DNA of 64,000 nt, from NCBI GenBank assembly GCA_032718475.1, contig JAUCBJ010008717.1:1-64000 (forward strand), in the 5' to 3' direction. The DNA is from Nemertoderma westbladi. Taxonomy: Eukaryota; Xenacoelomorpha; Nemertodermatida; Nemertodermatidae. Under the pieces are notes generated by a model, which saw only the letters and a list, made by a program, of their open reading frames with translations, was not told the origin of the DNA and ran no database searches. A program made the position numbers and the translations under genes. The first letter of the stretch is position 1. The number at the start of each line of letters is the position of its first letter. Of the stretch, positions 43,341-51,510 are shown piece after piece.

Positions 43341-44556
43341 GTTTACTCTAAGCATGTAATGTAATGTGATGGGATAATATAATTGTTTTAATGTCAATAA
43401 AAATAATAAAAACATTAAAATCTATTTTTTATATCTCAGTTTACACAAACACACACACACACACACCCACACACACACACACACACACACACCGATGGTC
43501 GGTGGTTGTATCAGAGTTTAACTGTAGAACGACAGAATGGCCCCTCCGACAGCAACCCCAGAGCTTTAGCGTTACCAGTACCGTAGTTACTAATAATAAA
43601 ATTAAGTTGAGATGCTGGGTTTGTGAATACAGCATTAGAGGAGGCCTACCTAACAATAGGGCTACTGGTACCGGCACGGTAGCACTCTTGTACCTGTATC
43701 TTTGATTAGCATTGTACTGCAGTACCGGTACGACAGTACCTGCAGTAACAAACTAGGCTAATGTATACAATATCGTGAGCTAGTTACAATCAGATGTGTA
43801 CGCAGTCAGCCATGTTGTGGGGATGCGGTCAACCTCACAGCTCCTATCCACAACTGTCATCCACTTTATCAGTACAGCAGTAATCTGATGCAATAGCATT
43901 TGTTTTTTTTTTTTCACCTATAAGGATACTGCTGTCTACCCGAATCTTGATTAGCATAGGCCTACTGCTGTCATAACCTAGATTACATGCAGGAGTCTCA
44001 CATATAGGGATTAGATTGCCTACCTAAACAATACAGTACTGCAGTACTGCAGTGCGGTACCGGTACTACTGTATTAATGTAACAGCACCCGCAGTAACAA
44101 ACTAAACCATTGTATACAATATCGTGAGTCGGATATAATCAGATGTGTACACAGTCATGGGATGCGGTCAATCACGCAGTCAGAGCAGCATCGCTGCCAG
44201 CCTCGCAACCAGCCTCGCGGCACGCAGCAGCCTCGCAACCAGCCTCGCGGCACGCGGCAGCCTCGCAACCAGCCTCGCGGCACGCGGCAGCCTCGCAACC
44301 AGCCTCGCGGCACGTGGCAGCCTCGCAGCCAGCCTCGCGGCACGCGGCAGCCTTGCAACCAGCCTCGCGGCACGTGGCAGCCTCGCAGCCAGCCTCGCGG
44401 CACGCGGCAGCCTCGCAGTTGATCATGCTGTCAGCCAGCCAGCTACGCAGCTAGGCACGCAGTCAGCCCGTGAGAGTCATGCTTATTCAAACGAGGTTAG
44501 TTTTCCCTAACTACCGATAGATTGATTGAAAAATAATAATGTTTAATTTTCACCTT
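43341..44556. other. convergent intergenic region with CA microsatellite and 30-bp minisatellite
   Basis: This lies between two convergently transcribed blocks. It holds a (CA)n tract at 43444-43492, palindrome-rich DNA at 43670-44060 (TACCGGTA, TACTGCAGTA), two copies of an ATACAATATCGTGAG segment (about 43765 and 44114), and the minisatellite at 44196-44425. Open frames here are repeat artefacts. Terminators for both blocks would be expected near its ends. Confidence 0.7.
44196..44425 (+). repeat. 30-bp GC-rich minisatellite, about 7 copies
   Basis: The unit is CCTCGCAACCAGCCTCGCGG plus CACGCGGCAG, 30 bp. Because the period is a multiple of three, both strands carry several open frames (for example a repeated ASQPASRHAA). 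It is very GC-rich compared with the surrounding AT-rich Polinton. Confidence 0.95.
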
Positions 44557-45102
44557 CTAATCACCAACACCTAAAGTCACAACACCAAACATTAATAAAT
44601 AATTAACAAGTTTACTAAATATAGGGTAATAAATGTGAAATTTGCTAGGTGAACACATTAAAGTACATTTACCAGTATGAAAACAGCAAATGACTACGGT
44701 ATTATTTATTCTTATTTTGCAATTATTAAAAATTTCAGGTTCATATATAACTTGAAGTTGCACATTATCAAAGACAACATAAAACCCAGTATTGTTTATC
44801 AATAACCTATAGACTACAGACTTAATACTAAAAATATAAGTACATAAATTAACAGATTTTAAAATCAAATTAATACTAGTTTTATCAAATATATGTTTTT
44901 TTACTTTTTGGAAATTATACTTACTGCCTAATAATGTAATACGACCATTTTTAAATATTAATAATGTGGCACCAAATATCTTATATATAAACTGATTTGG
45001 TTTGAGTATGTGTTTACCAGATAATTGATTTTTTAATTCTTTAAAATTAATCGCTGACACTTGCTGACAACTTACATTCTTATTGACTATCTGATAGTTC
45101 AT
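44557..45102 (-). CDS. TATA-binding-protein-like protein encoded by the Polinton, 181 aa
   Basis: I read this as a TBP core: two related halves (about residues 3-75 and 80-172), each with a five-strand/helix plan. Half 1 has F38 (KPNQF) and F50 in TLLIFKNGRITLLGSK; half 2 has F125 (YEPEIF) and F141 in CCFHTGKCTLMC. In cellular TBP, two phenylalanines per half insert into the TATA minor groove and kink DNA; here phenylalanine is present at all four corresponding positions. The YEPE.F motif and 'F-x-x-G-[KR]' turns also match. Length equals the bare TBP core without an N-terminal tail. Its ATG overlaps the end of the polymerase gene by 23 nt on the same strand. Probable role: promoter recognition for the element, or interference with host transcription; inferred. 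Confidence 0.82.
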   Translation of the reverse strand: MNYQIVNKNVSCQQVSAINFKELKNQLSGKHILKPNQFIYKIFGATLLIFKNGRITLLGSKYNFQKVKKHIFDKTSINLILKSVNLCTYIFSIKSVVYRLLINNTGFYVVFDNVQLQVIYEPEIFNNCKIRINNTVVICCFHTGKCTLMCSPSKFHIYYPIFSKLVNYLLMFGVVTLGVGD

Positions 45103-48100
45103 TGTTTGGCTCCCGATAAATAGGTATATTGTTTTTTTTCATAGGTTTTTCAACCTTTGTTTGATAGTGACCCCAGGGAAGCGAATGATTTTTATTAATC
45201 CAATAAAGTTTATCATCAAATGCGCTGAGAGCAAACTTATCACGTGCTATAGTATACACTTTGTGTAATTTGCTCTGAAATTGATGTATTTCTTTTGCGA
45301 TTTCTTCGTTTGAGTTATATGCCCTCAAATAATCTTCGTGGCAAATATTTTTATCCACGACAGCTCTTGTTATTCCTTTTGCTCTACGAATATTGGAATC
45401 ATTCCATTCCAAAATTGAATATAACTTTGGTCTTAAAAATACCGCTTGTTTAATTTCACGTGAGGCTAGTTCGTCTTTGCAGTAATAGAGCTTGGATTTA
45501 TTTTTATCACTGTAGAGTGGGTGATCCTTGGGGTAATTGGATGTATCTAAAATATTATTTTTAATTAAGGCTTTTAAAAAATTATTCTGCGATGTGTTAT
45601 AGTAACAACCTATTAAAGAGTCCGTATCTGATGCTACAATTTCAATACGGCAGTTTAATTCTTTCTCAATAGGTAGCAATTTATCGTAATACAACTCATA
45701 CATATCCAATTTAGCCAAGTCCAACACAGTACTACCTATATAGACCGGCTTATCGAGAGTTACAGAGTCTTTCACTAATAAATGTCCCGATAAGGAATCG
45801 TTATAAATCATGAAATTTTCGTGATTTATACGTTTGACTAACAAATCGCATTTTTCTTTACTATTAGCGATACGAAAGTTGCATCGGTCCCTTATCTTTT
45901 CAATCGTTTTTCCAAATAAAGAATTATTCAGAAGCTTCGCGACAGCTGTTTCAATATAACTTTTTGCTAGCCGCCTTTGATTAATATTTAAATCGATGTA
46001 ATTTTTAAATACAAATTCTTGTTGAAAAGAATATAATTTATGTAGTTTAGTAACAATTAATCCATGTTTTATATAAAATTTTAACAGTTTTAAATTTACA
46101 TGATAGAATTCCTTATCGAATTGTGTCAACATAAGTTTTGGAACACACATCTTATAATTGCTATTAGTGCCTCTTTGTTTACAAACATTGTTATATTGTT
46201 CCCTCATATATGGTGAAAGCATTGTCTCATTTATACTTAAATGTTCTGGGGCTAAGGGTAGTTCTAATGTACGATCGTGAATATCTTTGGGATATTTCAA
46301 ATCGCAAATTAAGAAAAACCCAATATCCCCTTCAGTATCGAGATTTGATAAATATTTTATCAGTTCTTCTGGAGCAGCATTCTCTAAATATGTAACGTTG
46401 ACTTGTTCAAAACCTGAAACAGGTAGCTTTTTACTTAAATTACCAGAATACAAGGAATTAGAATCTATATTGAAAATATGACACTCTTCCTTGCTTGGAT
46501 CATAATTATCAGTATCTGGTATATTTGATTCTATGTAATGCTTTCGACAGAATGAAACCCCTCCTCTAATAGAGGCTTCAAAATCTCTATATGTTTGGTA
46601 ATCTTTTATTAATGTTAACTTACATTTATTGTATTTCAGGGCGCAATCATAAGTGAAAGCTGCGATACTACAATAATAAACTACTTCTAATTCGTAGTTT
46701 TGTCTACACACTCTCCTAAAGTTCTCAAATATATCAGCGAGGAGACAAACATCGAGTTTTAAGTATGCTAAAAGATAATCCTTGAGATTCACACAGTCAA
46801 ACTGACTCCATGATGCGTTGGCGAAACTATATTCCTCGGGTGTACAGGTATTTTGTGTTAATTTACTATAAAATTTGTCTATTGATGGTAATTTCGAATC
46901 ATTGAATTTATTTAAATCTGTCAGATACTCGTAGGGAAATATACCTTTTCGTTTAATTGTTGCATTATTTAAATTTGGATAAAAATATTTCATTTGCTGT
47001 TCAGTAATTGGTAGAACTGATGTTATATCCTCGCTGTCTATATCCTTTGTTGAACAATCAACTAAAGTACTTAGGGAAAAGGATAAAAATTGATATGTGT
47101 CTAAGACACGTAGCTCGATTTTAGTTGTTGACCCTTTCACTGGTATATGCATGCTTAGTGAAATATACCTTTCAGAATTTTTAGGGATTACCTTTATATC
47201 CCAATCGGAATATCTATTGTTGGTAAAACCAACTTGTAAAAGAAAATGCAAATCGTAGAGATTGCAGTTGTGTGCAGCGAGTATATACATGTGTCGTTTC
47301 AATGATAAAGAGCGGTTACATGCGTTACAAGCAGCTGCTATATAGTTACCAGTAATATGTGAGTGATGTTTATTTTTCTCAGACTTATCCTTAAATAAAA
47401 CATTGCAATAAAAGCAAGTTTTAGCTTTCCAAAAACTTAACTTATCTACGTCGTTTAGTATCATTTTTTCATGTGTATGATCTTCTGCCCACTTATATAA
47501 TTGGGTGATGTCATTATATACAGAGTCTAAAAAGTCTTGAATACAGTTGTTGTCGATTGTTTTTGTAAAGGTCTTCAAATAAAATTTTGGTGGATTGATT
47601 AATTCACTACTAGGAACAATTAAATAACTTACAGCGCATGGAATATGATTCTGAATAAATTTACTGTTGGTGGCTGGCTCCAAAATAGATTCTATGTCAA
47701 AATATATTACAAACAATGCTGGTAATGTTCTGTCTAAATTTCTAAAGCTAATGTGAGTTCTTTTTTCAGACGGTAGCTTCTCAACTTGACTTTTTCCTCG
47801 ATAACAAGTAAGACGGTGACGTTCTAGAACATCCTTGCTGTAGAAAGGCGACAAACACCGTTCACAAAATTTCCTACATCCAATATGCTTACTTCTTGTA
47901 TTCATCATGCGATTCAAGTTAGTTATGCAAACATAATGTGATTGTTTACTCGTATTCTTATTTTTTACAAGTAATATATTCAATAACTCTTTATCTGGAG
48001 TGATTTTACTAAATGGTGCCTGTCTTAATATAGATACTCGATTGTTCTCGTAGAGTAATAAATTAATTATATATGCTGAATTCTGTTTTTCAAAAAGTTT

Positions 48101-49105
48101 AATTGCAAGCGGCCATTCTGTTGGATAATCTTTGTTCCCGTTGTCAAAAATGAAATGACTCATATAATTTTTGTACTGCGAAGTACGATATTTGTGATCT
48201 TTCACTTTGCAACTAAATTTTGTAGCTATAATTGCCCATTTAAAACAATCATTATCAGCCGTTTGTATATTTATAACACATTTTTTATCTGATAGAGCCT
48301 TAGGTAACTCCATATATCCGTGTCCCTTATATAGTAACGACCTACACTTGGATTCAGCTACTTTAATTTCAACCCTTAATAAAGATTTAACGCGCCACCC
48401 TGAGCCACGAGTGTTAAACATGGCTATTTTTTGCATTAATTTTTCTAATACATACTCAAACCATGTGTCAAAACTTTCATGTGAATCTACGGTATTAACT
48501 GCACCGCCTGAAGAACTAAAATAGAAAGCTTCTTCTTGATCACCCTCTGAAAAATGTGATCGATACATGAGTATATTCACACCTAGCCAGGGTCTAAGTA
48601 CATTCATTTCGCTAAGTTTTCCTAATAATAAAGTTTGGATGTGAGGTAGAATTTTAATTAATGATGAATGAATATCAGGAAAATCTTCATCATCTGGAAG
48701 ATTGTAAACATAGATTTCTAAACGGTTATCGTGTGCGGCTCGTTCGATGTTAAAAATTGATGAACCTTGACCAGATTTCAGTCTTTTTCTAGATACCATA
48801 GTATTGTTTTGGTTCCGTTGTGGTGGTGGTGGTCTAACATGATAATAACGTTGGTGACAGTCGTGACGTAAGTAATTCTCATATAAATACTCTTTATTAC
48901 AAGTAGGGCAAGTTTTTTCATACACGCAAAACTTCATTTCTTTACATCCCGTAGTCGACTCATGTCGTTTACATATTTCTTCACGTGAACATTTCACACG
49001 ACAATTAAAACAATTGTATTCTTCAAAATGAGATTTCACATGTGTTAAATAATTTCGTTTAGAAATTTGAAGAGGACAAAATGGACATTTTAATTGTTTA
49101 TCCAT
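45080..49105 (-). CDS. POLB: protein-primed-type DNA polymerase B of the Polinton, 1341 aa
   Basis: Exonuclease motifs: FDIES (469-473), AHNCNLYDLHFLL (611-623), YLKLDVCLLA (781-790). Polymerase motifs: DSNSLYSG (881-888), KLLNNSLFGKT (1057-1067), ASDTDSLIG (1158-1166), RRAKGITR (1240-1247). The N-terminus holds a C2H2 finger (C7, C10, H22, H26) and more Cys/His pairs (C32/C35, C66/C69). Residues about 280-395 resemble the Cys-containing domain often found upstream of this polymerase (CFKW...HYVCI), followed by C414-x2-C417...H430-x3-C434. A zinc/HNH-like insert with HITGNYIAAACNACN lies at 583-597. No breaks. It would copy the element from terminal-protein primers. Confidence 0.94.
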   Translation of the reverse strand: MDKQLKCPFCPLQISKRNYLTHVKSHFEEYNCFNCRVKCSREEICKRHESTTGCKEMKFCVYEKTCPTCNKEYLYENYLRHDCHQRYYHVRPPPPQRNQNNTMVSRKRLKSGQGSSIFNIERAAHDNRLEIYVYNLPDDEDFPDIHSSLIKILPHIQTLLLGKLSEMNVLRPWLGVNILMYRSHFSEGDQEEAFYFSSSGGAVNTVDSHESFDTWFEYVLEKLMQKIAMFNTRGSGWRVKSLLRVEIKVAESKCRSLLYKGHGYMELPKALSDKKCVINIQTADNDCFKWAIIATKFSCKVKDHKYRTSQYKNYMSHFIFDNGNKDYPTEWPLAIKLFEKQNSAYIINLLLYENNRVSILRQAPFSKITPDKELLNILLVKNKNTSKQSHYVCITNLNRMMNTRSKHIGCRKFCERCLSPFYSKDVLERHRLTCYRGKSQVEKLPSEKRTHISFRNLDRTLPALFVIYFDIESILEPATNSKFIQNHIPCAVSYLIVPSSELINPPKFYLKTFTKTIDNNCIQDFLDSVYNDITQLYKWAEDHTHEKMILNDVDKLSFWKAKTCFYCNVLFKDKSEKNKHHSHITGNYIAAACNACNRSLSLKRHMYILAAHNCNLYDLHFLLQVGFTNNRYSDWDIKVIPKNSERYISLSMHIPVKGSTTKIELRVLDTYQFLSFSLSTLVDCSTKDIDSEDITSVLPITEQQMKYFYPNLNNATIKRKGIFPYEYLTDLNKFNDSKLPSIDKFYSKLTQNTCTPEEYSFANASWSQFDCVNLKDYLLAYLKLDVCLLADIFENFRRVCRQNYELEVVYYCSIAAFTYDCALKYNKCKLTLIKDYQTYRDFEASIRGGVSFCRKHYIESNIPDTDNYDPSKEECHIFNIDSNSLYSGNLSKKLPVSGFEQVNVTYLENAAPEELIKYLSNLDTEGDIGFFLICDLKYPKDIHDRTLELPLAPEHLSINETMLSPYMREQYNNVCKQRGTNSNYKMCVPKLMLTQFDKEFYHVNLKLLKFYIKHGLIVTKLHKLYSFQQEFVFKNYIDLNINQRRLAKSYIETAVAKLLNNSLFGKTIEKIRDRCNFRIANSKEKCDLLVKRINHENFMIYNDSLSGHLLVKDSVTLDKPVYIGSTVLDLAKLDMYELYYDKLLPIEKELNCRIEIVASDTDSLIGCYYNTSQNNFLKALIKNNILDTSNYPKDHPLYSDKNKSKLYYCKDELASREIKQAVFLRPKLYSILEWNDSNIRRAKGITRAVVDKNICHEDYLRAYNSNEEIAKEIHQFQSKLHKVYTIARDKFALSAFDDKLYWINKNHSLPWGHYQTKVEKPMKKNNIPIYREPNNELSDSQ

Positions 49106-49671
49106 CTCTTTATTATCCTAAAAACAATTTAAAATTAATATGAATATTGTTATATATATATATATATAATCAAATAAATTCATAAGCTACTCAACACAAA
49201 TAAAATATAATATCTAAACTTTAATTAATTTAATATTTTCAGAATGAGATCGATTGAATCAGTTGAGCTCTTTATATATATATATATATTTCAAGTTTCT
49301 ACTTATACCAACCAATCATAAATAACAGTTACATTGGAAACTAATATCATAAATAAAGTTGCTTTTACAACTGAATTCTTTATAATAAAATCAAGTCTAA
49401 ACCAAGATGTGCCTAATGCGTTTTTAATTTTCATTGATAAAGTAGGTTTTACATGCAAATGTTTTATTATGGTGGTGTAAACTCACACATTTACATGCGA
49501 ATGTTTTATACCTAATCCCGTGCTCACATTAAATATAAACTATCACCAATATTTACTCAATAAAGTCACCTTTACATGCAAATACTTTATAATAATCACG
49601 CTTTGTGATAAAAAGTTACCTTTACAAGTCAGTGTGAAACTGAAAAAGAAAAGTCTCTAGTTAATAATAAA
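49106..49671 (-). promoter_or_regulatory. upstream region of the polymerase gene with octamer repeats
   Basis: Three copies of TTTACATGC[AG]AAT, each containing the octamer ATGCAAAT or one mismatch (ATGCAAAT 49454-49461, ATGCGAAT 49496-49503, ATGCAAAT 49576-49583), are followed by a T/A-rich TTTAT. Related TTTACA half-copies lie near 49366 and 49620. The octamer is the classic POU-domain (Oct-1) site. TA microsatellites at about 49150-49170 and 49271-49290 lie nearer the polymerase ATG. I infer a regulatory cluster, with binding unproven. Confidence 0.5.
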
Positions 49672-50718
49672 TCAATCTGATACTGTTTTTATATGTTCCT
49701 TATTGTAATCTGCTACCTCTTCACTTGCTTTTGTAACTTTTATTTTCTTTGTAGGTATAGAATCATTGTTGGGAATGGAAGATGTTTGAGATGTAGATCT
49801 GCGCTTTCTATCACTCGAGGTCTCTTCGATGTATGTCTTTGGATTAAATGTGGATGAAACTACTTCTGGAAATGACTTATTATCCTTAAACTTCCAAGTT
49901 GGTGGATATAGAATCACGAAACCGTCTGCTATATCAGTTGATGAAACCTTTAACATCATATCGTAGAGAAACTCTATATATGGTATGTCTTTATCGTAAT
50001 GTAACTGTAAATATTTGCTTTCCTTGTCTGTAATAATTACTTTTTTTTCTTGTACATTTATTTTTACTTTAAGTCGGTCAGATAAAGCTACTTTATCGTC
50101 CGTATCTAGCTCTGAAAAGACACCTTCGTTACTAATTTCATAATTCCATTCAAACCACAATGAATTTACTTCCGATGCTGTTAAGTTAAACCCATTATAA
50201 TACCTAAGACCAATAGCATCAGAATATCTAGCTGAAATCTCCCATAGTCCCATATAAGTCGCTCCTTTATATTTGCTTACAAAACCAACAAAAGATGGGT
50301 TGGTTAAATTAACAACATAACACTGATTTATTATTTCGAGTGGTGGTGATAACAATTCTAATATTTCTGTCTTACTCTGAAGCAATAAATTAATGAGTGA
50401 TTTGTTTAGAATTTGACATTTGCCTTGCTTCTGAATATATACGTTTTCAGTAATAACACAGGTGGAAATATTTAACTTTCCTCTTGTAAATTCTATATTA
50501 GGATAAATATTACCTCTTGAAACTGGTGATTCCTTTTGTCGGTTGAATAATATTTCTAAGACATCTAGAAGGTAGAGTGTATCCTGGTAAGAGAAGCATG
50601 TTGTTACATTGCTATCGCTTGAGAGTAATATAAAGTACTTGCCATAAACAATACTACAGGTATATTTATTAAATGTAAATTTCCAAGTATTGCTTGAAGT
50701 TTTTTTAAATAAATCCAT
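49672..50718 (-). CDS. uncharacterised Polinton protein with possible PC4-like repeats, 348 aa
   Basis: The ATG at 50718 starts a 348-codon frame. Four segments share a plan of antiparallel strands followed by a helix that begins after a 'L-[ST]' turn: about residues 10-60, 75-120, 140-195 and 210-260. The third (FVSKYKGATYMGLWEIS ... GFNLTASEVNSLW) is most like the ssDNA-binding PC4/p15 coactivator fold. The C-terminal 60 residues are Ser/Lys-rich with two NLS-like clusters (DRKRRS, TKKIKVTK). A nuclear ssDNA-binding or transcription role is a hypothesis. It is upstream of the polymerase on the same strand. Confidence 0.6.
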   Translation of the reverse strand: MDLFKKTSSNTWKFTFNKYTCSIVYGKYFILLSSDSNVTTCFSYQDTLYLLDVLEILFNRQKESPVSRGNIYPNIEFTRGKLNISTCVITENVYIQKQGKCQILNKSLINLLLQSKTEILELLSPPLEIINQCYVVNLTNPSFVGFVSKYKGATYMGLWEISARYSDAIGLRYYNGFNLTASEVNSLWFEWNYEISNEGVFSELDTDDKVALSDRLKVKINVQEKKVIITDKESKYLQLHYDKDIPYIEFLYDMMLKVSSTDIADGFVILYPPTWKFKDNKSFPEVVSSTFNPKTYIEETSSDRKRRSTSQTSSIPNNDSIPTKKIKVTKASEEVADYNKEHIKTVSD

Positions 50719-51268
50719 AATTAGAATGAAAACTATTTTGAAAAATAAAAACTAAATAAATGATTATTAGATTGTAAAACTTCTGTTTATATGGTTGCTT
50801 TAATACAGCAGAGTGACTTACAGTGAGGAATATAGTAGATTCGTGTAACAGATGCAACGTGTACAGCTAAATTTATTACATTAGCGTGAGTTAGAGAGTG
50901 AAATAGCAGTAACGTGTAACAGATGCAACGTAATCAATGCTAGCCCTATCATTCTAACTTATATTCAACTTAGTTGATCGATCAGTTACATCGATAAAAT
51001 AAATCGATTATTATTAATAGTCGAATTAATGTATTCTACGCTATAGTAATTATGTTAAGGAACTAGATGCTATTTATAAACATCTGCTACCACTGATGAA
51101 GATGAAGAATTCAATGACTATGGTATAACTCGGATATTTATCGCCTTTTTCTCTCGAGGTTGGATGGAAGAGTGATTGGTGAGTTGTGAGGAGTTATATT
51201 GGTCCCGGGTTCGAACCCTGTTGAATATTTTGTTATCTGAAAAATTGCAAAATTAAATTTAGTTACTG
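50719..51268. other. region between the 348-aa gene and the right TIR, with a tRNA-like B box
   Basis: No gene. GTGTAACAGATGCAACGT occurs twice (about 50845 and 50914). A perfect 12-bp palindrome GGGTTCGAACCC (51207-51218) equals a tRNA B box/T-arm and follows, at about 35 nt, a weak A-box-like stretch (AGTGATTGG, 51171-51179). This might be an internal RNA polymerase III promoter or a tRNA-derived scrap. Confidence 0.45.
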
Positions 51269-51270
51269 GT

Positions 51271-51510
51271 GAAAAATAGTAGAAGTTACCTGTAGACATC
51301 TCTAGCATCTGTAAGATAAAGGTGGTTGGTGAATATGAAAAATACTGGTTGTTGAAAAATTGCGAAATGAAAAATAGTAGAAGTTACCTGTAGACACCTC
51401 TGAACACCTGTAAAATAAAGGTTGGTGAAAAATTGCGATTTGAAAAATAGTAGAAGTTACCTGATGCTAAGTGTAGACACCCGAACACCTGTAAAATAAA
51501 GGTTGGTGAT
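51271..51510 (-). repeat. triplicated ~73-98 bp unit at the inner edge of the right TIR
   Basis: The segment GAAAAATAGTAGAAGTTACC starts at 51271, 51369 and 51442 and runs through AATAAAGG plus TTGGTGAA. The left TIR has one copy (about 34145-34215). Two extra copies therefore extend the right side beyond the shared TIR. Confidence 0.85.

Noticed and set aside
44143-44510. Open frames on both strands encoding ASQPASRHAA-, TSLAARG- or GCEAAACREA-type repeats
   Set aside because: Product of the 30-bp minisatellite; all frames are open together and there is no unique coding sequence.
46210-48524. Plus-strand frames inside the DNA polymerase gene
   Set aside because: Short and antisense to a gene with complete conserved motifs.
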